Shown: piece after piece, positions 16,551-30,326 of the stretch | How positions within the stretch are numbered: position 1 is the stretch's first letter | Layout: each line of letters opens with the position of its first letter | Made by a program: the position numbers and the translations under genes | DNA from: Coriobacteriia bacterium | GTDB taxonomy: Bacteria > Actinomycetota > Coriobacteriia > Anaerosomatales > Anaerosomataceae | DNA length: 64,000 nt | Direction of reading: 5' to 3' | Assembly: GCA_030652115.1 (NCBI GenBank) | Contig: JAUSBK010000008.1 | Span: 124,001 to 188,000 of the forward strand | The notes under the pieces: generated by a model | Seen by the model: only the letters and a program-made list of their open reading frames with translations | Databases searched by the model: none | What the model was told of the DNA's origin: nothing

Positions 16551-17618
16551 ATGCGTGAGAAGCTCCAGTCCATACTCGCGACCTACGATGAGATCACCGC
16601 GAAGCTCTCGGACCAGGCGGTCCTGAACGACCAGAAGGAGTACGCCCGTCTGGCCAAGGAGCACTCGGCCATGACGCAGCTCGCAACGAAGATCCGCGAG
16701 TACTTCGGCGTGCTCGATGGCATCGCCGATGCTCGGGAGATGCTCAAGACCGAGAGCGAAGCCGAGATGAAGGAGCTCGCGAAAGACGAGCTCGACGAAC
16801 TCGAGGCGCACCTGGAACCGCTCGAGGAAGAGCTCAAGGTGATGATGCTCCCGGCCGACCCGAACGACGAGAAGAACGTCATCGTCGAGATCCGCGCCGG
16901 TGCCGGTGGCGATGAGGCGGGCCTGTTCGCGGGCGACCTCTACCGCATGTACACGCGCTATGCCGAGACGCAGAAGTGGAAGGTCGAGGAGATCGACGCC
17001 GGCGAGAACGAAGTCGGCGGCTACAAAGACGTCTCCTTCATGATCAAGGGCAAGGGCGTCTACTCGAAGATGAAGTTCGAGAGTGGCGTCCACCGCGTGC
17101 AGCGCGTGCCCGCCACCGAGAGCCAGGGCCGCATCCACACGTCCACCGCGACCGTGGCGGTGCTGCCCGAGGCCGAGGACGTGGAGATCGAGATCAACCA
17201 GTGCGACCTTAGGGTCGACGTGTACCGCTCGAGCGGTCCCGGCGGCCAGAGCGTGAACACCACCGACTCGGCGGTCCGCATCACCCACCTGCCCACGGGC
17301 GTGGTCGTGCAGTCGCAGAACCAGAAGTCCCAGCTGCAGAACAAGGAGGCAGCGATGCGCGTGTTGCGCGCGCGCCTCTACGAGGCCGAAATGGACCGCC
17401 AGCAGGCCGAGCTCGGTGCCGCCCGCAAGAGCCAGATCGGCTCGGGCGACAGGAGCGAGAAGATCCGCACCTACAACGTGCCGCAGGACCGCATCACCGA
17501 CCACAGGATCGGGCTTACGGTGCACAACCTGCCGGGGGTGCTCATGGGGGACCTCGATGCCCTGCTCGAGGGGTTGGCGGCCGCCGACCGGGCCGAGCGG
17601 CTGGCGGCGGTGGTCTAG
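16551..17618 (+). CDS. prfA: peptide chain release factor 1
   Basis: RF1 recognises UAA and UAG and triggers peptide release on the ribosome. The 355-residue protein contains the stop-codon reading loop PAT at residues 187-189 (the RF1-type PxT) and the GGQ catalytic loop at 231-233 in [17 protein letters not shown], whose Gln is the target of the methyltransferase encoded next. The N-terminal coiled coil is intact. GAGGACC precedes the ATG. prmC begins at the base after its stop. Confidence 0.97.
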   Translation: MREKLQSILATYDEITAKLSDQAVLNDQKEYARLAKEHSAMTQLATKIREYFGVLDGIADAREMLKTESEAEMKELAKDELDELEAHLEPLEEELKVMMLPADPNDEKNVIVEIRAGAGGDEAGLFAGDLYRMYTRYAETQKWKVEEIDAGENEVGGYKDVSFMIKGKGVYSKMKFESGVHRVQRVPATESQGRIHTSTATVAVLPEAEDVEIEINQCDLRVDVYRSSGPGGQSVNTTDSAVRITHLPTGVVVQSQNQKSQLQNKEAAMRVLRARLYEAEMDRQQAELGAARKSQIGSGDRSEKIRTYNVPQDRITDHRIGLTVHNLPGVLMGDLDALLEGLAAADRAERLAAVV

Positions 17619-18500
17619 GTGGCCGAGCGCGTCTGGACAGTCAAAGACGCGCTGGATTGGACAGTCGAGTTCCTCGGCCGCAAGAACGACGAGCATCCTC
17701 GTCGCTCGGCCGAGTGGCTGCTCTCATCGGCCACCGGGCTCTCGCGCGTGGAACTCTACGCCTACTTCGACCGCCCGCTCTCGCCCGAAGAACGCGAGCG
17801 GTATCGGACGCTCGTGGCGCGACGTGCCGAGGGGATGCCGCTGCAGTACGTGACCGGCGAGATGCCCTTTCGCCACCTCGTGGTGCACGTGGAGCCCGGC
17901 GTGTTCATCCCGCGGCCGGAGACCGAGGTGCTCGTGGACGTGGCGCTCGAGCACATCGCGGACATGGCAGCGCCCCGGGTGATCGACCTCTGCACGGGGT
18001 CCGGCTGCGTAGCCGTGTCGATCGCAACCGAGCATCCGGACGCTCGCGTATGGGCCGTCGAACTCGGACAGACGGCATTCGGTACCGCTTGTCGAAATGC
18101 GCTTCACGCGGAAGTAGCAGACAGGGTACAAGTAGTTCATGGAGACCTTTTCGATCCGCTGCCGGCAGAACTCCTCGGGACCATCGACTTCATCGTGTCG
18201 AACCCCCCGTACGTTCCCAGCGCGGATCTTCCCGATCTGCCCGCCGAGGTGCTCGGCTTCGAGCCCCACGAGGCGCTCGATGGCGGCGCGGACGGGCTGG
18301 ACGTCTTTCGACGGATCGCCGATGGGGCCGGGCGCTGGCTCACACCGGGGGGCGGACTCGCAATCGAACTCGACAGCGGGCGAGTGGCGAGCGCCGCGGC
18401 GCTCCTTGAAGCAGGATTTGAGGGTGTAACGGTCCGCAAGGACCTGACCGGACGGGACCGGATCGTCTATGCACGGAAAGGTAGGGCGATGCAGCCATGA
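17619..18500 (+). CDS. prmC: release factor glutamine methyltransferase
   Basis: PrmC methylates the Gln of the GGQ motif in release factors using S-adenosylmethionine. The 293-residue protein has the N-terminal helical substrate domain, the linker IPRPETE, the SAM loop VIDLCTGSGCVAVSIA (121-136) and the catalytic NPPY at 195-198 followed by VPSADLPDLPAEV. The start is GTG immediately after the prfA TAG, so the two are coupled. A segment around 18060-18140 has visibly lower GC and less biased codons than its surroundings; the frame stays intact. Confidence 0.95.
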   Translation: MAERVWTVKDALDWTVEFLGRKNDEHPRRSAEWLLSSATGLSRVELYAYFDRPLSPEERERYRTLVARRAEGMPLQYVTGEMPFRHLVVHVEPGVFIPRPETEVLVDVALEHIADMAAPRVIDLCTGSGCVAVSIATEHPDARVWAVELGQTAFGTACRNALHAEVADRVQVVHGDLFDPLPAELLGTIDFIVSNPPYVPSADLPDLPAEVLGFEPHEALDGGADGLDVFRRIADGAGRWLTPGGGLAIELDSGRVASAAALLEAGFEGVTVRKDLTGRDRIVYARKGRAMQP

Positions 18501-19141
18501 ACAAGGTGATCCACATCGACCCCGAAAACCCCTCGGCGGAAGTCGTCAATCTCGCCGCCACGATCTTGAGGGACGGGGGCATCGTCGTGTTCCCGACCGA
18601 GACCGTGTATGGGATCGGCGCTTCCGCTACGTCGTGTCTGGGTCCGCAGGAGATCATCGACATCAAGATGCGGCCCAAGAACAAGCCCCTGCCGTGGCTC
18701 GTCGAGGATGAGGCGGCACTCGACAAGTACGGCGTGGAGGCACCCGAGTACGCTCACCGGCTTGCCAAGGCGTTCTGGCCCGGCGCTCTCACCATCGTGG
18801 TGAAGGCGGCCGACATCGTCGCACCCGAGTTCCGGGACGACCGCGGTGCAGTGGCGCTGCGCTCGCCGGACCACGAACTGGTGCAGGAGCTCATCCGCGC
18901 GAGCGGCGCGGCGATCATCACCACCTCGGCGAACACCTCCGGCCAGCCCGCGGCCGCGTCGTTCGAGGAGCTTGAGGAGCGCATCATCGCGGCGGCCGAC
19001 GTCACCCTCGACGGTGGGGAGACGCCGCACAAGCAGGCGTCCACGGTCGTGGATTGCACGGGTCCCGAGCCGATCGTGACGAGGATCGGTCCGGTCCCTG
19101 CCGAGGAGATCATGGCCGTTGCCAAAGGGCTGACGGCCTAG
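18497..19141 (+). CDS. tsaC: L-threonylcarbamoyladenylate synthase
   Basis: TsaC/YwlC makes threonylcarbamoyl-AMP from threonine, bicarbonate and ATP, the first step of the t6A modification of tRNAs that read ANN codons. The 214-residue sequence shows FPTETVYGIGA, the KMRPKNKPLPWLV loop, WPGALTIV, and TTSANTSGQPAAA near residue 150. It is the single-domain form, lacking the C-terminal Sua5 domain. The ATG overlaps the prmC stop by 4 bases. Confidence 0.93.
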   Translation: MNKVIHIDPENPSAEVVNLAATILRDGGIVVFPTETVYGIGASATSCLGPQEIIDIKMRPKNKPLPWLVEDEAALDKYGVEAPEYAHRLAKAFWPGALTIVVKAADIVAPEFRDDRGAVALRSPDHELVQELIRASGAAIITTSANTSGQPAAASFEELEERIIAAADVTLDGGETPHKQASTVVDCTGPEPIVTRIGPVPAEEIMAVAKGLTA

Positions 19142-19171
19142 GGCCGAACGGCTTCGTTGATACGCTACAAT

Positions 19172-19208
19172 CTGCGGGAGGCGCCCGTCACCGGGCAGCC
19201 TCCCGCAG
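19172..19208 (+). terminator. strong hairpin between tsaC and rpiB
   Basis: CTGCGGGAGGC plus GCCCG (19172-19187) pair with CGGGC plus GCCTCCCGCAG (19192-19208), with a TCAC loop and one bulged A, giving a 16-bp stem. No T-tract follows. A TACAAT -10-like box (19166-19171) sits just before it, so the hairpin is either the end of the prfA-prmC-tsaC transcript or the very 5' end of the rpiB message. Confidence 0.4.
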
Positions 19209-19226
19209 CCGTCGTTAGGGGAGTCC

Positions 19227-19673
19227 ATGCGCATCTACCTCGGCGCCGATCACGCCGGCTTCCAACTCAAGGAGCATGTCCGCGAAACGCTCCGCGCGTT
19301 CGGCCACGAGGTGGTGGACGTGGGGACCGCCGCCGAGGACTCGGTGGACTACCCGGACTATGCCCGGGAGGTAGCGCTCGCGGTCGGGAGCGGCAAAGCC
19401 GATTTCGGCGTGCTCGTGTGCGGCACCGGCCTTGGGATGGCGATAGCCGCCAACAAGTTCGCCGGCGTGCGGGCGGTTCCGCTCTCGGATCCCGAGATGG
19501 CGCGCATGGCGCGGCGGCACAACAACGCGAACGTGATCACGCTGGCGGGCAGGTATCTCGAGCCGGCTCAGGCCGACGCGGTGCTCGAGGCCTTCCTTTC
19601 AACCGAGTACGAGAACGGGCGTCACCAGCGCCGGATCGACAAGATCACCGGGTTCGAAGACAGTCAGGCGTAA
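19227..19673 (+). CDS. rpiB: ribose-5-phosphate isomerase B
   Basis: RpiB interconverts ribose-5-phosphate and ribulose-5-phosphate in the pentose phosphate pathway. The 148-residue protein starts with the phosphate-binding [13 protein letters not shown], has [13 protein letters not shown], the active-site Cys in [14 protein letters not shown], and the [14 protein letters not shown] segment. GGGGAG lies just upstream of the ATG. glyA follows after 14 bp. A very GC-rich hairpin precedes the gene. Confidence 0.95.
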   Translation: MRIYLGADHAGFQLKEHVRETLRAFGHEVVDVGTAAEDSVDYPDYAREVALAVGSGKADFGVLVCGTGLGMAIAANKFAGVRAVPLSDPEMARMARRHNNANVITLAGRYLEPAQADAVLEAFLSTEYENGRHQRRIDKITGFEDSQA

Positions 19674-19687
19674 CGGAAGGAACCGAG

Positions 19688-20932
19688 ATGGCGCTGCGCT
19701 ACCTGCCCCAGTCCGACCCCGAGCTCGCTCAGGCGATCGACGCCGAGTTGGCACGGCAGCGGGGCACGATCGAGCTGATCGCGTCGGAGAACTTCGTCTC
19801 GATGGCCGTGCTCGAAGCCGCGGGCACCGTGCTTACGAACAAGTACGCCGAGGGCCTGCCGGGCAAGCGCTACTACGGCGGTTGCGAGCGCGTGGATGTG
19901 GTGGAGAACCTCGCGCGCGACCGCGCGAAGGCGCTCTTCGGCGCCGAGCACGCCAACGTACAGCCTCACGCGGGCGCGCCGGCGAACCTCGCCGCCTTCT
20001 ACGCCTTCATGCAGCCGGGCGACACCTACCTCGGCATGAGTCTCGCCATGGGTGGACACCTCACGCATGGCTCGCCAGTCAACTTCTCGGGCAAGTGGTT
20101 CAACGTGGTGCCCTACGGCCTGGGCCCCGACGAGCGCATCGACTACGACGAGGTCGAGCGACTCGCCAAAGAGCATCGGCCGACGATGATCGTGGCCGGT
20201 GCCTCGGCGTACCCACGCATCATCGACTTTGAGCGGTTCGGGGCGATCGCCGCCGAGGTGGGCGCAAAGCTCATGGTGGACATGGCGCACATCGCCGGCC
20301 TCGTGGCCACAGGCGCGCATCCGTCGCCCGTCCCGCACGCCGACGTGGTGACCTCGACCACGCACAAGACGCTCCGCGGCCCGAGAAGCGGTCTCATCCT
20401 CTGCAAAGCCGAGCACCAGGTCGCCATCGACAAGGCGGTCTTCCCGGGCATCCAGGGCGGTCCGCTCGAGCACATCATCGCGGCGAAGGCGGCCGCGTTT
20501 TCCGAGGCGATGCAGCCGGAGTTCAAGGCGTACATCGATTCTGTCGTCGTCAACGCTCGCGTAATGGGCGAGGCGATGGTCGAGGCGGGCTTGCGGCTCG
20601 TCTCAGGCGGTACCGACAACCACCTGATGCTCGTGGACCTGCGCCCTGCGCAGGTCACCGGCAAAGACGCGGAGAGGCTGCTCGAAGAGGTCGGCTTCAC
20701 GGTGAACAAGAACGCCATCCCGAACGACCCGGAGAGCCCGTTCGTCACGAGCGGCATCCGCGTCGGTTCGGCGGCGATGACCACACGCGGCTTCAACGAG
20801 GAGGAGGCCCACACCGTGGGACGCCTGCTCGCCGAGACGATCTTCAAGCGCGACGAGCCCGCGAAGCTCGAGGCCATCAAGGCCGAGGTCCGCGCGCTCG
20901 TGGATGCGCACCCGCTCTATCCCGAGCTCTAG
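19688..20932 (+). CDS. glyA: serine hydroxymethyltransferase
   Basis: GlyA converts serine and tetrahydrofolate to glycine and 5,10-methylene-tetrahydrofolate, the one-carbon donor used by ThyX. The 414-residue protein has [26 protein letters not shown], the cofactor lysine in [14 protein letters not shown] (Lys227), and [13 protein letters not shown]. One conserved block is altered: the usual NVQPHSG...AN reads [11 protein letters not shown]. The ATG at 19688 has GGAAGGA upstream. An open frame in phase continues back through rpiB to 19157 but is not coding there. Confidence 0.96.
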   Translation: MALRYLPQSDPELAQAIDAELARQRGTIELIASENFVSMAVLEAAGTVLTNKYAEGLPGKRYYGGCERVDVVENLARDRAKALFGAEHANVQPHAGAPANLAAFYAFMQPGDTYLGMSLAMGGHLTHGSPVNFSGKWFNVVPYGLGPDERIDYDEVERLAKEHRPTMIVAGASAYPRIIDFERFGAIAAEVGAKLMVDMAHIAGLVATGAHPSPVPHADVVTSTTHKTLRGPRSGLILCKAEHQVAIDKAVFPGIQGGPLEHIIAAKAAAFSEAMQPEFKAYIDSVVVNARVMGEAMVEAGLRLVSGGTDNHLMLVDLRPAQVTGKDAERLLEEVGFTVNKNAIPNDPESPFVTSGIRVGSAAMTTRGFNEEEAHTVGRLLAETIFKRDEPAKLEAIKAEVRALVDAHPLYPEL

Positions 20933-20947
20933 CCCAAGGAGACCCGC

Positions 20948-21595
20948 ATGGTACGCGATGCACGCTGGGACAACGTGGTCGTCGTCGACCACCCGCTCGT
21001 GCAGCACAAGCTTTCCATCCTGCGCGACATAGGGACCGGCGCGAAGGAGTTCCGCGAGCTCGTGAAGGAGCTTGCGATGCTCGAGGCGTATGAGGCGACG
21101 CGCTCGTTCCAGCTTGCCGAGACCGTCGTCAACACGCCGATCACGGCCACGACCACGTTCGTGCTGGCAGGGAAGAAGGTCGCCGTCATCCCGATCCTGC
21201 GCGCGGGTCTAGGGATGGTCGAGGGCATCCTCGAACTCATCCCTGCGGCGAAGGTGGGGCACGTCGGCCTCTATCGCGACCCGGAGACGCTGCAGCCTGT
21301 CGAGTACTACTGCAAGCTCCCCGAGGACATCGGCGAGCGCGACGTGCTGATCGTCGATCCGATGCTCGCGACCGGCGGCTCGGCCGCCGCTGCGGTGAAG
21401 TTCCTGCGCGAGCGCGGTGCGCGCGAAATCAACCTGCTCGTGCTGATCGCGGCCCCCGAGGGCATCGAGGAGTTCAACCGCAGCTGCGATAACGTGCGCA
21501 TCTACACCTGCGCGATCGACAGCCATCTGAACGATCACGGCTACATCGTGCCCGGACTTGGCGACGCGGGCGATCGCCTCTTCGGCACGAAGTAG
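20948..21595 (+). CDS. upp: uracil phosphoribosyltransferase
   Basis: Upp salvages uracil with PRPP to give UMP. The 215-residue sequence has [13 protein letters not shown], the [11 protein letters not shown] loop, the PRPP-binding motif [15 protein letters not shown] and the C-terminal uracil-binding [20 protein letters not shown] precedes the ATG. It lies between glyA and the dCMP deaminase gene, all with short gaps, so these pyrimidine genes are probably one operon. Confidence 0.96.
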   Translation: MVRDARWDNVVVVDHPLVQHKLSILRDIGTGAKEFRELVKELAMLEAYEATRSFQLAETVVNTPITATTTFVLAGKKVAVIPILRAGLGMVEGILELIPAAKVGHVGLYRDPETLQPVEYYCKLPEDIGERDVLIVDPMLATGGSAAAAVKFLRERGAREINLLVLIAAPEGIEEFNRSCDNVRIYTCAIDSHLNDHGYIVPGLGDAGDRLFGTK

Positions 21596-21610
21596 CGAGG
21601 GGAGGCAGCG

Positions 21611-22069
21611 GTGGCGCGCCCGTCGTGGGACGAGTACTTCATGGCCATCACCGACCAGGTGGCCCAGCGTGCCACGTGCACGCGGCGTCACATCGGCGCC
21701 GTGCTCGTGAAAGACAAGCGCATTCTCGCCACCGGCTACAACGGCGTGCCGTCGGGGCTCGCGCACTGCGACGAGGTCGGCTGCCTGCGCGAGAAGCTCG
21801 GGATCCCATCGGGCACGCAACATGAGCTGTGCCGCGGCATCCACGCCGAGCAGAACGCGGTCATCCAGGCGGCACGGCACGGCATCGCCATCGACGGCGC
21901 CACCGTGTACTGCACGCACCAGCCGTGCGTGCTGTGCGCCAAGATCCTCATCAACGCCGGGGTGAAGGAGATCGTCTACCGCGAGGCATACCCCGACGAA
22001 CTCTCGACCGAGATGCTCGCCGAGGCAGGGATCACGCCGAGGCGCTTCGCAAGCGGTGAGGACGCGTGA
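21611..22069 (+). CDS. dCMP deaminase (ComEB-type)
   Basis: This zinc enzyme deaminates dCMP to dUMP, feeding ThyX. The 152-residue protein has the catalytic [10 protein letters not shown] (His and Glu) and the zinc-binding [13 protein letters not shown] (two Cys), plus an N-terminal Cys/His-bearing loop ([12 protein letters not shown]) that in dCMP deaminases binds a second zinc. GTG start with GGGGAGG upstream; the stop overlaps the next gene by 4 bases. In some bacteria comEB sits with competence genes; here the neighbours are pyrimidine and wall genes. Confidence 0.93.
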   Translation: MARPSWDEYFMAITDQVAQRATCTRRHIGAVLVKDKRILATGYNGVPSGLAHCDEVGCLREKLGIPSGTQHELCRGIHAEQNAVIQAARHGIAIDGATVYCTHQPCVLCAKILINAGVKEIVYREAYPDELSTEMLAEAGITPRRFASGEDA

Positions 22070-23139
22070 ACCTCGTCCCGCACCTGCTCGTGATCGCGAC
22101 GGCACTCGGCGTCACGCTTGTACTCACGCCGGTGGTGCGCCTGGTTGGCGTGCGGTGGGGGATCGTGGCTCACACGGGCGGCAGGCACGTGCACACCGGT
22201 GCGATACCGCGGATCGGTGGCGTCGCCATGTTCGCCGGCTTCGCGGCCGCCGTGCTGGTGCGATGGCTTGGCGAACGACTCTGGGGATGGCCGCCGGCGC
22301 TCACCCTCATCGGTGAGCCCGCACTCGGCGTTCTGGCGGGGCTTGCGATCATGTTCGGCGTTGGCTTGCTCGACGACGTGGTCGACCTCACGCCATGGCA
22401 GAAGCTGCTCGGTCAGGTGATCGCCGCAGGCGTGGCGTATGCAGGCGGCGTGCGCATCGACTTCGTGGGCAACCCGTTCGGCGGAGGGCTGCTGCTTATC
22501 GGCGTGCTCTCGCTGCCGGTGACGGTGTTCTGGATGGTGGGTTTCGCGAACGTGGTGAATCTCATCGACGGCCTCGACGGCCTCGCCGCCGGCATCACGG
22601 CGATCGCTGCGGTGAGCCTCCTCGTGCTCGCCCAGGAGACCAACCAGCCGCTTGCAGCCGTTCTGGCAGCGGCTCTCGTGGGGGTATGCGTGGGATTCCT
22701 GCGCTACAACTTCAACCCGGCGTCGATCTTCATGGGGGATTCGGGGGCGTTGTTCCTCGGGTTCTGCCTTGCGTGCATATCGCTTCTCGGCGTGATGAAG
22801 TCGGTCGCGGCGATCACGCTGGTCGTGCCGCTGCTCATCTTAGGCGTGCCGGTGTTCGACACGTTCTCGGCGATCGTGCGGCGTCGCAGGAGCGGTCGGC
22901 CGTTCCACGAGGCCGACAAGGGCCACATCCACCACCGGTTGCTGGGTCGCGGATTCAGCCAGCGGCAGACGGTGCTCATCATCTACGTGTGGTCGGTCGC
23001 GCTTGCGGTGGGCGGGTACGCGATGCGGTGGGTCGCGCCGCTCTTCAAGATACTCACGTTCGCCGTGCTTGCCGGTCTCTCGGGGCTGATGGCGTACTGG
23101 CTGGGTCTGTTTGAGGTGGCCCACCACGACGACGAGTAG
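22066..23139 (+). CDS. wecA: undecaprenyl-phosphate N-acetylglucosamine 1-phosphate transferase (WecA/TagO family)
   Basis: This membrane enzyme transfers a GlcNAc-1-phosphate-type sugar from a UDP-sugar to undecaprenyl phosphate, starting a surface polysaccharide or teichoic-acid-like chain. The 357-residue protein has about ten membrane helices, the [18 protein letters not shown] loop with the Asp pair, [27 protein letters not shown], and the cytoplasmic [10 protein letters not shown] motif of the family. The start overlaps the dCMP deaminase stop. Downstream glycosyltransferase, LCP and ligase genes at 32-46 kb are its likely partners. It is followed by an intrinsic terminator. Confidence 0.92.
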   Translation: MNLVPHLLVIATALGVTLVLTPVVRLVGVRWGIVAHTGGRHVHTGAIPRIGGVAMFAGFAAAVLVRWLGERLWGWPPALTLIGEPALGVLAGLAIMFGVGLLDDVVDLTPWQKLLGQVIAAGVAYAGGVRIDFVGNPFGGGLLLIGVLSLPVTVFWMVGFANVVNLIDGLDGLAAGITAIAAVSLLVLAQETNQPLAAVLAAALVGVCVGFLRYNFNPASIFMGDSGALFLGFCLACISLLGVMKSVAAITLVVPLLILGVPVFDTFSAIVRRRRSGRPFHEADKGHIHHRLLGRGFSQRQTVLIIYVWSVALAVGGYAMRWVAPLFKILTFAVLAGLSGLMAYWLGLFEVAHHDDE

Positions 23140-23192
23140 GGCGCCCGGCACCCCTTTGCGGGAGCCGTCGCGGTAAGTCGCCAAGCTCCTGC

Positions 23193-23214
23193 ACACGCCT
23201 CCGCGTGTTTTGTT
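23193..23214 (+). terminator. intrinsic terminator between wecA and the ATP synthase operon
   Basis: ACACGC (23193-23198), loop CTCC, GCGTGT (23203-23208), then TTTTGTT. The T-tract overlaps the -35 box of the atp promoter. Confidence 0.65.
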
Positions 23215-23241
23215 GTTGCAGTCTTAACGTTGTTGTATAGT
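23213..23241 (+). promoter_or_regulatory. promoter of the ATP synthase operon
   Basis: TTGTTG (23213-23218), 17-base spacer, TATAGT (23236-23241). A leader of about 150 bases separates it from atpI, containing a GAGGCCACCCCCGGGGCC self-complementary stretch. A second possible -10 box, TATCCT, lies at 23392-23397 directly before atpI. Confidence 0.55.
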
Positions 23242-23399
23242 GAGCACGCTTTCTGAGGCCACCCCCGGGGCCTTCGACGCGGAACTCACTGCACGCCGTT
23301 CTCTACGGCCGCGCCTCCGCAGTCCATCCTCCCCGGCTGTGACCTCGTACGGGTGAGGGACGCAAGCGAAGGGACCGCGCGATTTCCGCTGTATCCTCC

Positions 23400-23702
23400 G
23401 TGTTCGGCAATCCTGTCGTCGCCGCAGCGCTCGGTGCGCTGCTCGGCGTTCTCTTCACGTTCATCTCCCACCGCGCGAGCGGGTTCGTGACCGCGCGCGA
23501 CCCGATGCGGGGCGTGGCCTTCTATGGAGCGGTCATGGTGGCCCGGATGATCACCGCGGTCGCCGCACTCGGCATCTACTTCATCGCAGCGCGCGACGGT
23601 CTCGCGCCCTTCGGCATGGCGCTCGGCCTGTCATTCATCGCCGGTCTCGGTTTCGAGGCCGTGAAGGCATCCCGGATTCCCACGTCGCACACGCCCGCTT
23701 AG
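23400..23702 (+). CDS. atpI: small membrane protein at the AtpI position (ATP synthase subunit I-like)
   Basis: The 100-residue product has three or four hydrophobic segments: residues 4-24, 40-61 and 67-87, with a basic loop SHRASGFVTARDPMR in between. Position and topology fit the AtpI/Atp1 group, thought to help c-ring assembly or Mg2+/Ca2+ entry; sequence similarity within this group is always low. The start is GTG at 23400, with no good ribosome-binding site, so the exact start is uncertain. It precedes atpB by 18 bp. Confidence 0.65.
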   Translation: MFGNPVVAAALGALLGVLFTFISHRASGFVTARDPMRGVAFYGAVMVARMITAVAALGIYFIAARDGLAPFGMALGLSFIAGLGFEAVKASRIPTSHTPA

Positions 23703-23720
23703 AGGAGGGGGACCGCAATC

Positions 23721-24530
23721 GTGTCTGCACCAGTTGTCAGCACCGCCGGGTTGGCCGCAGAGGCAAACCCGATGTCCGAGAAGATCGCGGAGTTGTTGCA
23801 CGAGCTTTCCGTGCTGCCGTTCTCCGAGCACTCCGCGTTCAGCCTGACGAACTACATGTTCTGGCTGATCATCGGCGTCGCGCTCGTGCTCATCTTCTTC
23901 ATCGCGGCGTCGCGCAAAGTCAGCCTGGTGCCCAGCGGCATCGGCAACCTCGCCGAGGCAGGCGTGGAGTTCGTGCGCAACGGGATCTGCGTTGACGTCA
24001 TGGGCCCCGAGGGGAAGAAGTACTTCCCGTTCCTCGGCACCATCTTCTTCTTCGTGCTCTTCAACAACCTGCTCGGGAACATCCCGCCCGCGCTGCCCGG
24101 AACCGGTACCGTGGGCACCACGTTCACGTGGGCCATCATCGTGTTCCTCGTGTACAACGGGATCGGCATCAAGAAGGTCGGATTCGGCAAGTACATGAAG
24201 AGCTTCGTGCCGCACGGAACGCCGTTCTGGCTCGCGCCGATCATCTTCCTGATCGAGATCATCTCGCACCTGCTGCGCCCGTTCACGCTGGGTATCCGAC
24301 TCTTCGCCAACATGTATGCCGGGCACATCATGCTCGGCGTCTTCGCGATCTTTGCGGCGCTCGCCATCGAACACTTCTCGGCCACGAGCTTCATCGTGTT
24401 GCCGCTGTCGGTTCTGATGCAGATCATCCTGCGCGCCTTCGAGCTGATGGTCGCCGTGCTTCAGGCGTACATCTTCTCGATCCTCACCGCCGTCTACATC
24501 GACGGCGCGCTGCACGCGGGTGAGCACTAA
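23721..24530 (+). CDS. atpB: F0F1 ATP synthase subunit a
   Basis: Subunit a forms the two proton half-channels next to the c-ring. The 269-residue protein has the essential Arg in LRPFTLGIRLFANMYAGH, preceded by the FLIEIISHLLRPF helix, and about six membrane segments, ending with LMVAVLQAYIFSILTAVYI. The N-terminus (about 45 residues) is extracytoplasmic. The GTG start has GAGGAGGGGG upstream. A 97-bp gap before atpE contains only a weak hairpin. Confidence 0.96.
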   Translation: MSAPVVSTAGLAAEANPMSEKIAELLHELSVLPFSEHSAFSLTNYMFWLIIGVALVLIFFIAASRKVSLVPSGIGNLAEAGVEFVRNGICVDVMGPEGKKYFPFLGTIFFFVLFNNLLGNIPPALPGTGTVGTTFTWAIIVFLVYNGIGIKKVGFGKYMKSFVPHGTPFWLAPIIFLIEIISHLLRPFTLGIRLFANMYAGHIMLGVFAIFAALAIEHFSATSFIVLPLSVLMQIILRAFELMVAVLQAYIFSILTAVYIDGALHAGEH

Positions 24531-24564
24531 CAGGTGTCAACCGCCGCAAGGACACGCGGCGTGA

Positions 24565-24837
<273 letters not shown>

Positions 24838-24869
24838 GAGCCACAGAAAGCACGAGAGGAGCGAACAGC

Positions 24870-25370
24870 GTGGAACTCATCATCCCAGGTACCACCGAGA
24901 TGTTTGTCAATCTCGTCGCGGCGGCCATTCTCTTCATCGTTTTAGGGAAGTTCGCGTTCCCGCCGATCACGAAGATGCTGGACGAGCGCGCCACCAAGAT
25001 CCGCGAGTCACTCGAGAGGGCCGAAGACACCCGTGTCGAGGCCGAGCGGCTCCTGGACGAGTACAAGGTGCAGATGGCCGAGGCTCGCGCCGAGGCCACG
25101 CAGGTCATCGAGCAGGGCCGCAAGGTGGCCGAGTCGATGAAGACCGAGATCCTCGCCAAGGCCAAGGAAGAGGCCGAGGCCGAGAAGGTCAAGGCGATCG
25201 CCGCCATCAACGCCGAGAAAGAGTCTGCCATGGCCGAGCTCAGGGGCCAGGTAGCCGACCTCTCGGTCGCGGTCGCGGGAAAGATCATCGGTTCGAGCCT
25301 TTCGCGGTCCGACCACGAGGCGCTCATCGACAAGTACCTCGCTGAAGTGGGGAGCTTGAATGAGAACTAG
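24870..25370 (+). CDS. atpF: F0F1 ATP synthase subunit b
   Basis: Subunit b is the peripheral stalk. The 166-residue protein has one N-terminal membrane helix (FVNLVAAAILFIVLGKFAFP), then a long charged coiled coil with heptad Ala/Glu/Lys/Arg, ending in AGKIIGSSLSRSDHEALIDKYLAEV, which contacts delta. GTG start with GAGAGGAG upstream. Its last 11 bases overlap the atpH start. Confidence 0.95.
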   Translation: MELIIPGTTEMFVNLVAAAILFIVLGKFAFPPITKMLDERATKIRESLERAEDTRVEAERLLDEYKVQMAEARAEATQVIEQGRKVAESMKTEILAKAKEEAEAEKVKAIAAINAEKESAMAELRGQVADLSVAVAGKIIGSSLSRSDHEALIDKYLAEVGSLNEN

Positions 25371-25917
25371 CGAGACGATCGAGACCCACGCCCGGGTCCT
25401 CTTCGAGCTCGCCACGCTCGCCGACGTCGTGGATGCAGTCGACGCCGACCTCGCATCGGTCGCAAAGGCCGTGCGTGGCCACGTCGACTTGCATCAGACG
25501 CTCCGGGACACGGGCCTGCCCGCCGAGAAGAAGCGCGACATCATGCGCGACATCTTCGGCGAATCGGTCACACCCGAAGCGCTCGCGATCGTCACGCTCA
25601 TGGTCGAGCGCGGCCTCACCGACTCGCTCGGTGATCTCGCGCGCGTCTTCAGCGAGACCGCCGAGGCTCGCCGTGGCGTCGTGGTCGCCGATGTGACCAC
25701 GGCTATCGAACTCGACGAAGCGCTGCGGGCGAAGCTCGTCAAGCAGCTGTCCGAAGCCACGGGGCGGCCCGTCACCCTGCGCGAGCGGGTGGACGCATCC
25801 GTCCTCGGTGGTATCCGCATCAACATTGCCGGCCGCGTGCTCGACGGGACCGTTGCGTCCCAACTCGACGGCGTGCGTCAGGCTCTCACGAACGTACGTC
25901 AGGGAGGTGAGGCGTAA
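25360..25917 (+). CDS. atpH: F0F1 ATP synthase subunit delta
   Basis: Delta links the peripheral stalk to the top of F1. The 185-residue protein has the N-terminal six-helix domain (ETHARVLFELATLADVVDAV) and the C-terminal RGVVVADVTTAIELDEALR...VDASVLGGIRINIAGRVLDGTVASQL segment typical of the OSCP/delta family. It starts inside the end of atpF, and atpA begins at the base after its stop, indicating tight coupling. Confidence 0.94.
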   Translation: MRTSETIETHARVLFELATLADVVDAVDADLASVAKAVRGHVDLHQTLRDTGLPAEKKRDIMRDIFGESVTPEALAIVTLMVERGLTDSLGDLARVFSETAEARRGVVVADVTTAIELDEALRAKLVKQLSEATGRPVTLRERVDASVLGGIRINIAGRVLDGTVASQLDGVRQALTNVRQGGEA

Positions 25918-27489
<1,572 letters not shown>

Positions 27490-27492
27490 GCG

Positions 27493-29815
<2,323 letters not shown>

Positions 29816-29817
29816 CC

Positions 29818-30246
29818 ATGGCCCGTACCCTCCTGTGCGAGATCGTCACTCCGGAGAAGATCGTCTACACCAACGAGGTGGAGATGGTCGTCGCTCCCAC
29901 GCTCGACGGCGAGGTGGGCATCCTGCCGCTCCACGCTCCGCTCGTGACCGTTCTGCGCCCGGGCGAGCTTCGCGTGCGCTACAACGACGGCAAGGACGTC
30001 GAATGGTTTGCGGTCTCCGGCGGCTACCTGCAGGTCTACAACGACAAGGTGATCGTGCTGGCGGACGCCGCCGAGCATGCGTCGCGGGTGGACGTGGACC
30101 GTGCGCGCCAGGCGAAGGAGCTCCTCGAGCAGCGCATGGCCACGATCAAGGAGAAGCCGCTCATGGAGCGCGAGGACATGTCGGAGTGCGAGGAAGATCT
30201 GAAGTGGTGCGAGGTCCAGCTCCAGGTGGCCGAGCGTCGCTCGTAG
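29818..30246 (+). CDS. atpC: F0F1 ATP synthase subunit epsilon
   Basis: Epsilon couples the shaft to the c-ring and can inhibit ATP hydrolysis. The 142-residue protein has the beta-sandwich domain (EIVTPEKIVYTNEVEMVV, DGEVGILPLHAPLVTVL, FAVSGGYLQVYNDKVIVLAD) and a C-terminal helical hairpin VDRARQAKELLEQRM followed by an additional charged segment MEREDMSECEEDLKWCEVQL. It ends the atp operon and is followed by a terminator hairpin. Confidence 0.95.
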   Translation: MARTLLCEIVTPEKIVYTNEVEMVVAPTLDGEVGILPLHAPLVTVLRPGELRVRYNDGKDVEWFAVSGGYLQVYNDKVIVLADAAEHASRVDVDRARQAKELLEQRMATIKEKPLMEREDMSECEEDLKWCEVQLQVAERRS

Positions 30247-30272
30247 CGCTTCACACGGATCAGTAACGTGAT

Positions 30273-30303
30273 ACGGCGGGTCCCCTCGGAGGGGGCCCGC
30301 CGT
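30273..30303 (+). terminator. terminator of the ATP synthase operon
   Basis: ACGGCGGGTCCCC (30273-30285) pairs with GGGGGCCCGCCGT (30291-30303) around TCGGA, with one internal T/G pair. It lies between atpC and murA. The following CTGCTACCCTTT is only weakly T-rich. Confidence 0.6.
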
Positions 30304-30326
30304 CTGCTACCCTTTGAGAACATCGC

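Noticed and set aside
19157-19687. In-frame N-terminal extension of glyA across rpiB
   Set aside because: The sequence there has no similarity to GlyA, rpiB is certain in another frame, and the ATG at 19688 has a good ribosome-binding site.
23242-23399. Riboswitch in the long leader of the ATP synthase operon
   Set aside because: Small GC stems are present but no known consensus or clear tertiary core was seen; kept only as a leader.
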